64,000 nt of DNA from Rhynchospora pubera (Eukaryota > Streptophyta > Magnoliopsida > Poales > Cyperaceae). Both the position numbers and the translations under genes were made by a program. The DNA lies in the NCBI GenBank assembly GCA_028095005.1, contig CM051463.1:81511002-81575001 (forward strand), written 5' to 3'. The notes below the pieces were generated by a model. It searched no databases. It saw only the letters and a program-made list of their open reading frames with translations, and was not told the DNA's origin. Below, in pieces: positions 1-11,761 of this stretch. The stretch's first letter is position 1. Every line of letters starts with the position of its first letter.

Positions 1-67
1 AAAGGAAAAGGTTATGATGAAAAGATGAGATGTACGTCATGGCGACAGGAAAAATATGGGTAAATAC

Positions 68-3000
68 CTGAACATAAGACGGAAGCATGATCCAGAATGT
101 CCAGCTCCATGCTCACGGCATGGCTCGTCAACTCGTCAACACTCATGAAACTCTGAAGGGACAACTGGTATAAATGGCACAGGTCCCGTAAACCCAAAGC
201 CCAAAACTCAATGCTAAAGGCCATCAGGATATAAGGAAGTCGACCTAAATGAAGCGTGATAAGGAAAATATAAAATGAAACGGAAGGGAAACTAAGAAAA
301 GATCTCAATGAAATGAGGTATACCTAGACCCCGAAGCGCTGGAAAGATGGCCGGTGTCGGAGCAGTCTCACAGGAAAGGACGGTAACGGCAACAATCGCC
401 ATAGAGTCATCCGTGACAAGGAAGTCGCTCGCCTGGATAAACGGAGCTGGAGAGATCAGCCTGGGGCGCAGAATCTCCTCAAACGGCACGACAACGGTCT
501 CCACCTCGACCTCCTCCATCTCAATGTCCTCTGTAGCAACCACGGACTCAGCCAGAATGGCGCTACCCCATATACCGGAGCATGCAGTCCCTGGAAAGTA
601 ATACCATGACAAGTTTATAGCAAACCAAAATCAAATGAAATGAAGTCAGAAGGAAAAACGGAAGTAACATACATGAATGTGGTGTAAGGAGAGGAGGCTC
701 CATGGAAAAGCCGCCATCTGAAGGACTCCCCCTGAGCCGCCGTCGAAGCTCATACCGAGTCGCTTCTCCCTCCACCAAAGAATCCTCACGTTGCCTTTTC
801 AGCCGCCTAGCTGCTTCCTCAGCCAACTCATCAGGGTATTCAGGAGAAGGACACCTTGAAGGGGCTAACTCCTCGTTTTCCACCGAAGGAGGGAGACTAT
901 GAACACCTGTGAAACCAAAATCATAACAATCCTACATTGGTGATAAAGTTAAACAAAAAGAAGAGAAATGCAATACCTGAGTAGATAGCCCAGCGTCTAT
1001 AAGGCTCAGATGCAAAAGCTTGGGGAGACTCTCCCTCAATAGGAGGAATACCCTCTACTTTGAAGTGAAAGTGACCAAAATCATATCCACCAAGACCTGC
1101 CTCGAAGAACAAATCATCATAAGAAAGAGAGAAGGTAACCAAGAAGGTGATTCAAATGAGAAAGGAAAGTAACGAACCAGGAAAACGGCCGTCTGGAAGT
1201 GGAGGAGGGTCTACGTACTCCAAGGGCTTCACGCCAATCGGCACAAAACCATCAACCCCAAAAGAATTCTTCAGTGGTCTGAAACCGCCTTGTCTAACCT
1301 CCGGATTTTGCGGAACAATCCGAGAGCGAGGGTAAACTTTCTCCTTTAGGATGGCCACGCTAACATCATGAGGAATCTTAGACCAACCTCTGAACCACCT
1401 GTCATAATCTCCAGTCAATGTCCCCTGGCGAGAAGCCGGAGGAACAACGCAACTAGTACCGGTGCCCAAACGCACTGAGAATGCACTAAAAGCTGCACAT
1501 GACGGCAAAGTGACTCGAGGAGGGTCAGGAAAGCTGAAAACTGCTGGAATAGCCTGGTCATACCCAAACTGCCAAGCACAACGGTGAGGGCTGTAAACCT
1601 CATGGATCACCCTATTCCCCATGCGAATGGATAAACACCCCGCTCTGATACTCACGGCATAGTCTCGATCCCGCCTGTGTCGAGGGGAACACAACTTAGG
1701 ACAGGCCCCCTTCTGACAAGGCGCCACATCCTTGACAATGTATGGCTTCCCAGTGTCTTTAGGCCATCCCTTATTGAAAGCCTCAGGGCGATAATCTACA
1801 ATGTACTGACTGCTCTGAGTAAAGCACAAATGAGCGGTAATCTGATCCGGTTCACGGACGGTGCAACCAGCAATATGAATCAAACCTGGCAATGACTGCC
1901 TCATGCCAGCAGAAGTCAACGGAGTATAACACTTCTCCCAGTAAAGGTGAAACCAACCAGAAAGGATGTGTAAAGGCATAACCACTGTGGCCCTGGAAGG
2001 ATCCCTCGAAGAAGTAAGCTCTCTCATGGACCTATAAAGGTTCACTAAAGCTGGAATAGCCAATGAGACCCGCTTACCGCGAGCCAAGACATTCGCCACC
2101 ACAAAGACCCCAGGACGGATATACCCAGCTGGCTCGTAGATAATCAAGAAATAGCACAACCACCAAGCCAGAAAAGCAGTCAAGACTGTCTCATCGTCCA
2201 ACTCATGGGAACAGAAATCTGAGAATGACACCCGCTCAGAGGGAATATATGTCTTGTCAGAACCCAATTTAATCGGCTCCAAAGGATTAGCAAAATGCGC
2301 AGCCCTCTTCTCAGGTATCAAGTCTGTGAAATAGCGAACCCAGCCTCTCAACGGGACATCCCTGTCCAAGCCACGCTGACCACGTGACATGGCAATCTCA
2401 TAATAAATCCGGAAAATTGCCCGAAGTGATGAAGAATGCAGAGGGAACCCTTTATGATCAGGACCATAGAGCTCGAAATCGGGTGGTACCCTCTCCTCAT
2501 AAACCAACCCCTCTACTGGCACCCCCATAAGGCCAGACATCTGCTGGAGGTCGATAGTAGCGTCACGGTCCTCTAAGGGAAAGGTATTATGAACATAATT
2601 CCAATTGGAGGCCATTGCTTTCAGAAGGTTGGAACTCCATGTATACTCAAACAAGGCCAAAATCACACCTCCAAAAATCTCAACCTTATCCAATTTCTTC
2701 CCCATACTACACAAGATATGCCGGGTCCATTCAACTTGCCCAGGACTCCATTTCAAATCACCCTGAACCCTCAAATTCCCAGGAGACCAAGGGATAACAT
2801 GCCCCTCCATCATCTCCATACTCAACAAGTGAAAATCAGCAGAAAAAGTAGAACGACCAGTGGGGCTCAGAAAAATACCTGCAAGGTCACCGGAGGGAAT
2901 GCCACGCCGATCCCGACTGATGGAACAATGGGAGGTATAGTACCTATCTCGACGTTCCTCAGTGCGTGAAGGAGGGTCAACAGCAAGGCACGGATAGTCA

Positions 3001-3230
3001 TAGATGGCCGGTAAGGGTAAACGATTGTGCCGAACCAAAAGCCCATGGAAATTATCTCTTCCTCTGAGAATAGCGCGCCTCCATAGACGGTGAAGGTGCA
3101 CATGAGCCTTCCGAGGATCCAAATAATCATTGATATAAGATTCAATGGCCTCGTCCGAAGGACCATAGAAACCCATCCTGACAATCTCAAACCGAGGGAC
3201 GGTATCATAAATCTCATCAACTAAAGCCAT
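68..3230 (-). CDS. Plant mobile domain (PMD, aminotransferase-like) protein gene, multi-exon, 3' end outside window
   Basis: Five visible coding exons on the minus strand: 1178..3230, 977..1096, 673..906, 324..590 and 68..244. All junctions are GT-AG and phase 1. Exons 2 to 5 are each a multiple of three, so the frame stays open for about 950 codons and continues past the left edge through a donor at 67/66. The start is the ATG at 3230, six bases after a T-rich acceptor (TTTGCAG), so a 5' UTR exon lies upstream. The first exon holds a region like the plant mobile domain (roughly residues 190-420 of about 690), including the family-typical stretch ATIDLQQMSGLMGVPVEGL. The later exons are charged and Arg/Glu-rich. 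Known of the family: PMD proteins (MAIN/MAIL type) are nuclear proteins linked to transposon silencing, but many copies are themselves carried by transposons. Which class this belongs to cannot be settled here. A LINE is inserted just upstream. Confidence 0.75.
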
Positions 3231-3486
3231 GATTACCTGCAAAAAAAAAAAAAAGCAAAAAAACATGTCAAATACCCAGAAAATGCCCAGAAAATGCCCA
3301 CAAATTACTAAGAAAATGCCTAGAAATTGGGGACACCAGAGTAGACTGATCGATGTATCTCACAGTCCACTCTGGTGGGGGGCATTTGTTTGCCTCTAAA
3401 TTCTGCTGCATAAAATCCTGAACAATTCCCTATTTCATCACCAAAATCCAAGACCATATGATCAAAATCCCATCCACATAACCAAT
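3231..3486 (-). other. 5' leader or intron region of the PMD gene
   Basis: This stretch holds a polypyrimidine-rich splice acceptor (minus strand, intron ends at 3237) directly before the PMD start codon, so at least part of it is intron. The rest (about 3260-3486) contains no conserved open frame. The upstream donor and promoter are not identifiable because a LINE begins at 3487. Confidence 0.4.
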
Positions 3487-3487
<1 letters not shown>

Positions 3488-3517
<30 letters not shown>

Positions 3518-3518
3518 C
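3488..3518 (-). repeat. (TTG)n 3' tail of the RTE LINE
   Basis: About ten uninterrupted CAA triplets on the plus strand, that is (TTG)n at the 3' end of the minus-strand LINE. The adjacent conserved 3' UTR segment (3519-3552) is the part recognised by its reverse transcriptase in this clade. An A-run at 3582-3603 (T-run on the element strand) lies inside the 3' UTR and is not the tail. Confidence 0.8.
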
Positions 3519-3738
3519 TAAGCCTTTTGTCCCAAACAAGTTGGGGTAGGCTAGAAAGAAACCCAACAAGAGAACACATCCAAAAAAAAAAAAAAAAAAA
3601 AAATACTAATAGTAAGACTAGCCATACTAATAATAATACCTCTAATAATAATAGTAATAGTAGAAACCTAGACCTCGACCGTGACCTAATAGAGGGACCT
3701 ACAAACCTATGGCATGCTCCTACCCCTAAGTTCCTACG

Positions 3739-6195
3739 TCATGGCTCCGGTACATGAATTGCTAACTTCCAAGCGCTCCTATCGATCGCCAACTCCTTGG
3801 AGACGTTCCATTCTTTAAGGTCTCTTTTCACCGCTTCTTCCCATGTCAATCTTGGTCTCCCTCTCCCCCTCCGGGTGTTCTCGAAATGATTAAGAATTCC
3901 GATACGTACCGGTGCCTCTGGAGGTCTGCGTTGGATATGTCCAAACCATCTCAAACGATGTTGGATCAACTTCTCCTCTATTGGTGCGACCCCAACCATA
4001 TCTCGTATGTCATCATTTCTAATCCGATCTTTCCTCGTGTGACCGCAGATCCACCTCAACATACGCATCTCAGCTACACTCATCTTCTGGACATGTCGTG
4101 TTTTAGTAGCCCAACATTCTGCGCCATACAACATCGCAGGTCTAATCGCTGTCCTGTAGAACTTGCCTTTTAGCTTCTGCGGGACTTTCTTATCGCATAG
4201 GACGCCTGATGCTTGTTGCCATTTCACCCACCCCGCTCTTATCCTGTGACTAACATCTTCATCTATCTCGCCATCGCTCTGCAGCATCGACCCTAAATAT
4301 CGAAAAGTATCTTTCGTAGGTACTACCTGCCCGTCTAGACAGACATCTCCGTCCACTGGTCGTATCCCACTAAACTCACACCCCATATACTCCGTCTTAG
4401 TTCTACTAAGCCTAAACCCTTTGGACTCTAGAGTTCGTCTCCACAATTCCAATTTCCTATCGACCTCCGTCCTACTCTCATCGACTAACACCACATCGTC
4501 CGCAAAGAGCATACACCAAGGAATCTCTCCCTGTATATCCTTCGTGATCTCATCCATCACTAAGGCAAAAATATACGGGCTCAAAGCTGATCCCTGATGT
4601 AGTCCTATTTTAATAGGAAAGTCACTAGTTACACTATCACATGTCCTGATGCAAGTAACGGCACCATCATACATGTCTTGGATGAGGGTAACATACTTTG
4701 TGGGGACTTTCTTCTTTTCTAGTGCCCACCACATAACTTTCCTTGGCACTTTGTCGTATGCTTTCTTCAAATCAATGAAAACCATATGTAGATCCTTCTT
4801 TCGCTCCCGATATCTCTCCATCAATTGCCTTATTAGGAAGATGGCCTCCATGGTTGACCTCCCAGGCATAAAACCAAATTGGTTTTTCGAAACGTTTGTC
4901 ATCCGTCTCAAACGATGTTCTATCACTCTCTCCCAAAGCTTCATTGTATGACTCATAAGCTTAATTCCTCTATAGTTTGTACAGCTTTGAGCATCCCCTT
5001 TATTCTTGAAGATTGGTACTAGAGTGCTTCTCCTCCACGCATCTGGCATCCTATTTGATCGGAAAATGCTATTGAATAGTTTGGTTAACCAAACTACAGC
5101 CACATCTCCGAGGCACCTCCATACTTCGATTGGTATGTTATCAGGTCCTAGAGCCTTACCTACTTTCATTCGTTTTAAGGCTTCTTTCACCTCGGACTCT
5201 TGAATTCTCCTAACAAAACGTCTATTGGAGTCATCAAAGGAGTCGTTCAACACAATTCCTAAGTCGTCATCCTCTCCATTGAATAACTTGTTGAAGTAAT
5301 CCCTCCACCTATTATTGATCTCGTCGTCCCTCACTAAAAGCCTATCAGTCTCGTCCTTGATGCACTTCACTTGGTTTAAGTCTCTCGTCTTCCTATCTCG
5401 AAGCTTGGCTATCTTATACACGTCCTTCTCACCCTCCTTCGTACTCAGCTTCTGGTATAGATCCTCATAAGCCCGACCTCTTGCTTCGCTCACAGCTTTC
5501 TTTGCATTCTTCTTGCCCAATTTGTACTTCTGCGCATTGTCGTCGGTCTTGTCATGGTGCAAGCGTTTGTAGCATTCTTTCTTTTCTTTAATAGCTTTCT
5601 GCACTTCGTCGTTCCACCACCACGTATCTTTGGGTTCGCGGTTGCTTCCTCTAGTAACTCCAAGCACTTCCGTAGCTACCTTTTGAATGCTAGCTGACAT
5701 TTCTTCCCACATCTTGTTTGCTTCTTCATCTGCTTTCCACGGACCTTCTTCAATCATTCTGCCCCTAAAAGTATGAGACACGTCTCCTTTGAGCTTCCAC
5801 CACTTCGTCTTCACAACTCGAGCGCCTCTACCTACTCTAGAACGCAGCGAAAAGCGAAAATCAGCCACCACAAGTTTGTGTTGTGAGACGACACATTCCC
5901 CAGGTATAACCTTGCAATCCATGCAGGCTCGTCTATCCTCTCTCCTAGCAAGAACAAAATCAATCTGGGAAAAGTGTTGGGCACTACTAAAGGTAACTAA
6001 GTGGGATTGTCTTTTTCTAAAGAAGGTGTTAGCTATCATGAGGTCGTAAGCTATGGCCAAGTTCAAGAAGTCCTCACCTTCTTGGTTCCTATCGCCATAC
6101 CCAAAACCCCCATGCACCCTCTCAAACCCTCCACTAGTTTCACCTACATGTCCATTGAAGTCTCCTCCGATGAAGAGCTTTTCAGTGGTTGGCAC
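3739..6195 (-). CDS. RTE LINE polyprotein: partial endonuclease plus reverse transcriptase
   Basis: An open frame of 818 codons. Residues 1-110 are the C-terminal half of an exonuclease-endonuclease-phosphatase (APE-like) nuclease; FIGGDFNGHVG near the start and the SQIDFVLARR segment fit that fold. Residues about 330-640 are reverse transcriptase, with PGRSTMEAIFLIRQL, FIDLKKAYDKVPR and the catalytic box FADDVV. The C-terminus has WGHTRKDRIRN and HRLRWFGHIQRR, typical of RTE elements. RTE proteins are usually about 1000 residues, so about 150-200 N-terminal residues are missing. The frame has no internal stop, which suggests a fairly young copy. Without the N-terminal catalytic part of the nuclease it should not be autonomous. 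The first ATG is arbitrary because the true start lies outside the truncated element. Confidence 0.85.
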   Translation of the reverse strand: MPTTEKLFIGGDFNGHVGETSGGFERVHGGFGYGDRNQEGEDFLNLAIAYDLMIANTFFRKRQSHLVTFSSAQHFSQIDFVLARREDRRACMDCKVIPGECVVSQHKLVVADFRFSLRSRVGRGARVVKTKWWKLKGDVSHTFRGRMIEEGPWKADEEANKMWEEMSASIQKVATEVLGVTRGSNREPKDTWWWNDEVQKAIKEKKECYKRLHHDKTDDNAQKYKLGKKNAKKAVSEARGRAYEDLYQKLSTKEGEKDVYKIAKLRDRKTRDLNQVKCIKDETDRLLVRDDEINNRWRDYFNKLFNGEDDDLGIVLNDSFDDSNRRFVRRIQESEVKEALKRMKVGKALGPDNIPIEVWRCLGDVAVVWLTKLFNSIFRSNRMPDAWRRSTLVPIFKNKGDAQSCTNYRGIKLMSHTMKLWERVIEHRLRRMTNVSKNQFGFMPGRSTMEAIFLIRQLMERYRERKKDLHMVFIDLKKAYDKVPRKVMWWALEKKKVPTKYVTLIQDMYDGAVTCIRTCDSVTSDFPIKIGLHQGSALSPYIFALVMDEITKDIQGEIPWCMLFADDVVLVDESRTEVDRKLELWRRTLESKGFRLSRTKTEYMGCEFSGIRPVDGDVCLDGQVVPTKDTFRYLGSMLQSDGEIDEDVSHRIRAGWVKWQQASGVLCDKKVPQKLKGKFYRTAIRPAMLYGAECWATKTRHVQKMSVAEMRMLRWICGHTRKDRIRNDDIRDMVGVAPIEEKLIQHRLRWFGHIQRRPPEAPVRIGILNHFENTRRGRGRPRLTWEEAVKRDLKEWNVSKELAIDRSAWKLAIHVPEP

Positions 6196-6214
6196 ACTTC
6201 TAATTGGTCATAAT

Positions 6215-8000
6215 ACATGAAAGGAAAAACGCAGAAATTCTAAAAAAATGGACAGTAAATTAATTAATTACGAGGAATGTCATTTTGCGCCTGTGATATC
6301 CTTATAATTAATTACCGGAGTCCTAAAAAATAGAAAATTTGTAGCATTTAAATCCTTCATATTTTTATGAGGGGCCATGCAAAATTTCATGTCGAATTGA
6401 CCTAAAGAAGGGCACCAAACAATTTTTCTAGAAATAAAACGGCTTAATTATCCCTAAAATTCTGACAAATGGACGAGTCCATTGCTAAGACAAATGGAGG
6501 CAAACCCCCACCAAGAACAAAACAAAAAATGCCGGATGGGCTTCTAAGGAAATAAATCAAAATTTGTTTGGGCCGAAATTCAAACCCAACCCATTTATGC
6601 ACGGGCCCAATCCGATTTTCTATTTCTCTATGACTATGATCAATTTGACGGCCGAGATAGACTCTCATAATATCATCCGAAATCAACGGATGGATCTCGA
6701 CTTCAATTCAAAATATCGGACGCAATTTTCTGATTGGTCGAAAGGAGGATGGGTCCCACAGTCTAAAAAAAAGAAGAAAAAAAAAGAGGTGAAAAGGATG
6801 AAACAGTACTGACAACAACTTCGTACGCTGGCGTAGAGGAGAGCGTCGCCGTCGTCCTGCACCACCTCAACCTCAATTGACCTCACCAATGAAGAGACGA
6901 TGGCCCCACCAATGCAATGATGCCAGACACGGCGAGGTAGAAATGCTGGGAAAGGTGATTTGGGAAGAGCAGGAATGAGAAATCAAAGATGGAAGTGTGC
7001 AATTACGTCAAATTACAGAAAATGGGCAAAGCAATTCACCTGCTAGAGTCTCCGACAGGCTTATTACAACGCTGAGACGGGTTACCAAGAGCTAATTTGA
7101 CGGATGGAGGAGACAGGGCCGTCGCTCATCATGGCTGTTTCGTCGGAAGAATATTGAGTTTAGGAGAAGGGATGGTGTAGAGCTGGCTTGAAGCTTAGTC
7201 AGAAAGAAGGAGTAAATAGGCGAAATGACTAAAGCAAGAGTTGGTGTAACTGGAGACATTCTGTGTAAAGTATTTGGTGAAATTAGTTAAGGGCTCGAAT
7301 GGAGAAGGGATGCTACCTCCTGCAGCCTATAATCTGAAAAAGAGAAGCTAGACCTGCGACCGTCCTTGGCGCCAGGAAATATGATGACAAGTGGTAAACT
7401 CACCGCCTCAATCGAGACCGTCAGATGTGTGATGGATTTAAAACAAACGCTGAGATACTCCCATGCTGTCACTGCAGTAGTACAATCATTAATTCGCCTA
7501 TATCATGCGTAGATGGAATGCATAAGAGGGAGCATACCTAATAGGAAAAGTAAATCATCTAACCGTTTGCATCCATCACAGGATAAGGATAAGCATGAAT
7601 GGATGGCCTGAGATCAAATTGTATGCTCCTCGACACATGTAATGTATAAAGTGCATCACAACATACCTGGGGAATGAGTGAGTCATGCGTGACCTCCTTT
7701 TGACCATGGGCAAATCAGTCATTTGAGGGAAAAAGACAAAGGAATGAAATGAGCAGTAAAGGAATTTGAGAAATATGCATGCCCATATTGCCCCTGGAAT
7801 ATCCCTGAGTGATAGTTGCTGATCAAAGAAGAAAAGAGGAATGCAACCCAGTTGGAAATGAAATTGATGAGAAATGCAATAGCAAATTGGAGCAAAAATT
7901 CAGTAAACAAAAGGATGTAAACATTAAACACCAGGAAAAATAACTATGAAATGTAAAAAAGAAAAGAGGAGAAAATTGAAATTGGAAATGCTAGAAGGCA
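6215..8000. other. Non-coding AT-rich interval
   Basis: No open frame with protein-like composition. There are short A/G-rich tracts (6765-6800) and a moderately GC-rich patch at 6830-7180 that could be an old promoter or UTR on the minus strand, but nothing supports a gene. It could hold the original promoter of the PMD gene, displaced by the LINE. I see no terminal repeats here. Confidence 0.3.
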
Positions 8001-8580
8001 GTTGCCTGAGGGACCCAACTGGCAGTGACACCTCAGCACAGATAACAAGCTGATATGTTAATAATTACCATGAAAAGTTGATAAAGAGAACAAATGGAGA
8101 GGATGAATAGTGGCCTGTTGATGCGCCAGACCTACAACCCTATAGTCATAGCTATGCATTAAAAGGGATCCCCCTCTATGAGAATCATAACCACTCATCA
8201 ATCTATAGATCAATGGATGAGGGACAACACACCATCTGGCGCCAATACAAACATGATTCCTCTCCCAAGTATTCCGATTGGTGAAAGAAAGTAGAAATTT
8301 CATGTTCACCCCCTTAAGCAACAAATAGCAGGAGGCCACATGTCATCTCAAGCCAGGTAAACATAAAGAGGGAAGTGAAATTGAGAGAATCTGTCCATCA
8401 ATTATGACATGTCAATTGATCATTGGACAGTATACATGGATTGTACAAAGTAAAGGTGAAACTAACTTCAAATTGGCATGGCAAGGAGGCACGGCAACAT
8501 CTATACCCTTCATCAAGCACAGAAGCCCTAAGAAGATGCCACATGGCAGTAAAGATCAAAGGAGAAACCCTAGCAATTGC

Positions 8581-8592
8581 CTATAAAAGGAG
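8581..8592 (+). promoter_or_regulatory. TATA-box-like motif in an LTR-like stretch
   Basis: CTATAAAAGG at 8581-8590 on the plus strand. It is followed within 60 bases by a purine-rich leader and then a T-rich region with polyadenylation-like character (8640-8800). This arrangement (TATA, short leader, poly(A) region, then repeats) resembles the U3-R-U5 of an LTR. No paired LTR or TG...CA ends could be defined, so this is only a candidate promoter. Confidence 0.35.
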
Positions 8593-8883
8593 ACCATTGG
8601 CAAGAAAAAAAGGGAGAAGAGGAGGGGAGCAAGCCAAAACTCTGCTAAAATTTTAATTACACATTCTGTAATCGAGTAGAAGTAATTTTCAAAGAGAGGT
8701 AGGAAAACCACTGTATTCAATATATCAGTTTTATTTTCAAGATCCTTACTCCTTGATATTCTACTTCCAACCTCTGTGCTTTTCTGTTTCTTTCATTTTT
8801 CTTCAAAGACGAGTATAGATTGCATAAGAGTCCTCATGTAAATTGTTTGCTCACACTGTTCTAGGGTCCAGAGGCATGGACAA

Positions 8884-9158
8884 GGGGTGCTTGCCAGAGA
8901 GCGCACACTTGTCTGTGTTAATGGGTCCTTTAATGTAAAAAAAATGCTAAAAAAATATAAGATTCCAAGGGGAGACATGGTTTTATGCATTGGGGGGTGC
9001 TTGCCTGAGAGCGCACACTCATGTATTTAATTGTGTCTCAATATCAATAATATGTTATTTCAAGAATTACATGCAAAGTCTATGTCAATAAAAAAATGTT
9101 GAAATATGAAGTTTTATGAAGTGATATGGCCTTATGCATGAGGGGTGCTTGCCTGAGA
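8884..9158. repeat. Three-copy hairpin-forming repeat
   Basis: The core GGGTGCTTGCCTGAGAGCGC and close variants recurs at 8884-8910, 8994-9020 and 9132-9158, spaced 110 and 138 bases apart. Copies 2 and 3 have ACACTCATG on the right. In copy 3 the core is bracketed by TGCATGAG and CTCATGCA, an exact 8-bp inverted pair, with an inner GTGC/GCAC pair, so a transcript could fold into a stem-loop. The copies are more GC-rich and far more conserved than the AT-rich DNA between them. No protein is encoded. This could be the R/U5 part of a long LTR or a satellite-like array. Confidence 0.6.
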
Positions 9159-9189
9159 GCGCACACTCATGCATTTAGCTGTGTTCTAT

Positions 9190-10320
9190 TACGGTTAGCA
9201 TTAGCTCCAGCAAGTCTCATGCATGAAAACAAGCAATAAGGAAAGTCAAATCTAGTAAAGTGTAATAAAACAGAAGGTCAAGGGTATATGTGCAAATAAA
9301 TAATGTTTAGAGTGAGAGAAAGACTTTTGACATGTAATGAATAAATTCTATCTTTTTTAAAAAAAAATTATAGATATGTTGCCAGATTTTATCTTAGTAA
9401 AGGCTATGTTCTTTTCTTTTTTTTTTTTTACTTTTTTTTAGAAAAAAAGGGGAAGCATATTAGGCAAGCATGCCCTCGGCATACATGAAAAAGGGGTAGT
9501 AAAAAAAAAACATGCCCCTAGCACATGCATTTTCAGATTTATGTCATCATATGGTAAAGATATCTTGAGTCAGTAGCAGTAATAGTAACATGCATTAAAG
9601 TAAAAAAAAATATACATGACAATATAATATAAACATGTTTGCAAAACAACAAGGACCAAAAAAAAAAAAGATATCACCTCATCTATTTCCAGTAAAAAAA
9701 AGAGGGAGAAATATATAGTATATCAAATAGAGAAAACAATGAATAAGTCTCACAATTCATATATCCATAGGGGTATTGTTGTCTAAACTCTTTGAATATG
9801 TTTTACAGCAAAAAAAAAAAAGAGAGAGATGCTTGAGGTTTTGTAAAATAACAGAATGTCAGGGGCCAAGAATGAATAAAATGGCTTCACATATATGGAC
9901 CTGAGCTAATGAAGTAATCAACAACAACCCAAATTTGATTTTGACCAGTTGGATGGGCGAGACCTGAGCTTCAAGTTACAAGTCATACATGATTAACAAA
10001 AAAATGAATGATAAAAGAAATGTAAAGATTAAATGCCCAATGTGTGAATGTCTGGTACTTAGTTCTGTGTAATAAACAAAAAAACAACATAAAGAAATAG
10101 TAGAGAACATGCCTGTCAAGGAATGAGTTATGCACAAAATTGCATTTTGGTCTTTTTAACCTCACCAGACCAAGGGAAAGGCCAGAATACATCAACCCAA
10201 ATTAGGAAGTGAAGAATGAAATTAAATGTATGGGTGACCTCGTGACGCTGTCAAAGCGCCTCATGGTGTCTCTGTCAGACCAATTCATCACCAAGCTTCA
10301 TCGATCAATGGCTCCCTGAC
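9190..10320. other. AT-rich non-coding interval
   Basis: Contains repeated homopurine A-runs (9360-9500, 9602-9700, 9810-9830) and no convincing open frame. It is probably the interior or LTR of a degenerated LTR element that continues to about 12.47 kb. No terminal repeats are recognised. Confidence 0.3.
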
Positions 10321-11269
10321 ATGGCTACAAACCTCAAACTCAACCAAGCCGAAACATCCTCAATTGTTAAGAATTACCCCAAATTGGTGATGGGAAGATT
10401 CCAGGGGACAACAGCGATGCCTCACGGCCCATCAGAAGCCAATGCAACTTCCAGGGACCCCTCGTTAGTGACCTCAATGGAGACCTCCAGTCCAACGGAC
10501 AATTCCAGGAGCTTGATCGGAAAAGGTGGGGAGGGAAATAAGCCCAATCCTCGTATAAGCTCGGTGCACCTAAATGATGAGGCCGATATGCGAAGCTAAC
10601 GGGTTGAAGTCAGACCCAACCTTAACTCATTCGGCGCACGAGCGCGGGTGTGAACCAAACGATCCGATTGAATCCCGACCCTCAGTATCTTCTCCTGATC
10701 CTCTGTGGCAATCATCCTGAAATGAATTCCTGACAGCAGAACATACACAGCGAAGCCCAGCCAATCAGAAATTTCTGTGACGCAGGAAACTTCAAAAATG
10801 CATTAAAAATAGCTAGATTATCAGAAAAAATTCCCATAAAATATCAAAATGTCGAGAAAAATATGAGGAACATTTTGATGTGTTATGTTATGCTAAAACA
10901 TCAAAGTACAAAATATTTTAAAATTAATAGGTTTAAGGGATAACCATAAGTAAAAAAAATATATGATAATAATAATAATAATAATAATAATGATAAATTT
11001 ATATTTATATGGTTAAATAAAAAAAAAGAAAAGAAAATAAAGCAAAAAAAAATCATTTTGAACAGATTATGTTCTGGACAGCAGGTACGTTTGAACATCT
11101 TATGTTCTGGACAGCAGGTACATCTGACTTTCCTTGTTCTGAACAACAAGCACAATCAAGCATTAAGATTTGCGAACAAATTTGAAGTAATGAAAAAATA
11201 TCACCAAAAAGGTCAAAGACAAGTTTAAAGGTACAAATTTAAGAAAACCCAAACTCAGAAAGTCTAACT

Positions 11270-11660
11270 AAAGCTTGAAAGTCCGAAACTCAAAAGTCCA
11301 ACTCAAAGTCCGGGATGTCAAAATTCAAAAGTCTAAACCTAATTCAAAGACCAAACTTCAAACCAAAGTCCTAAAAATCAAAATTCAAAAGTCAAAATAC
11401 CAAAAGTGCTGGCTTAAAAGTGCAAGACTTAAAAGTTGGAACTCAAAAGTCCAAAATTCTAAAGTGAAAACTAAAGTCCAAACCTGAAAAATGACACAAA
11501 GTCTAAAAGTGACACAAAGTCTAAATGACACAAAGTCTAAAAGTGACGCAAAGTCTAAATGACACAAAATCTAAAAGTGACACAAAGTCAAAATGGCACA
11601 AAGCCTAAAAGTGACTCAAGAGACACAAAGTCAAAAGTGACATAAAGTCTTAAAAGTCAA
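11270..11660. repeat. Degenerate short tandem repeat array
   Basis: About twenty imperfect units built around AAAGTC with a spacing of about 16-20 bases. The most regular part is 11490-11650, where GACACAAAGTCTAAAAGT units alternate with shorter GACACAAAGTCTAAAT units. It changes gradually from loose AAAGTCCAAA-type units on the left to regular units on the right, suggesting expansion by slippage. It lies in the non-coding part of the gypsy remnant. Confidence 0.8.
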
Positions 11661-11761
11661 AAGTTCGTCCCTTCAAGACTGCATCGCGTTTCGCCTTGAA
11701 AGAGACACCCTCCTGATATTCAGATTGAGATAAAGGAAAAGTCAATTCTGAATTATCACTG

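Larger units (their letters stand above)
3487..6208 (-). mobile_element. 5'-truncated RTE-clade LINE (non-LTR retrotransposon)
   Basis: A minus-strand element with a 3' end in a (TTG)n tail, seen on the plus strand as about ten CAA units at 3488-3518, which is the hallmark tail of plant RTE LINEs. The body encodes the distal endonuclease domain and a full reverse transcriptase. The coding frame begins in the middle of the endonuclease domain near 6208, so the 5' part is missing, as expected from incomplete target-primed reverse transcription. I found no convincing target-site duplication. It lies directly upstream of the PMD gene in the same orientation. Confidence 0.85.

Noticed and set aside
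3739..6195. Possible target-site duplication for the LINE
   Set aside because: Compared the bases left of the (CAA)n tail with those right of 6208; no convincing direct repeat.
8884..9158. CRISPR-like array (repeat-spacer pattern)
   Set aside because: Only three imperfect repeats with unequal spacers in a plant nuclear context; the hairpin repeat belongs to non-coding retroelement-like DNA.
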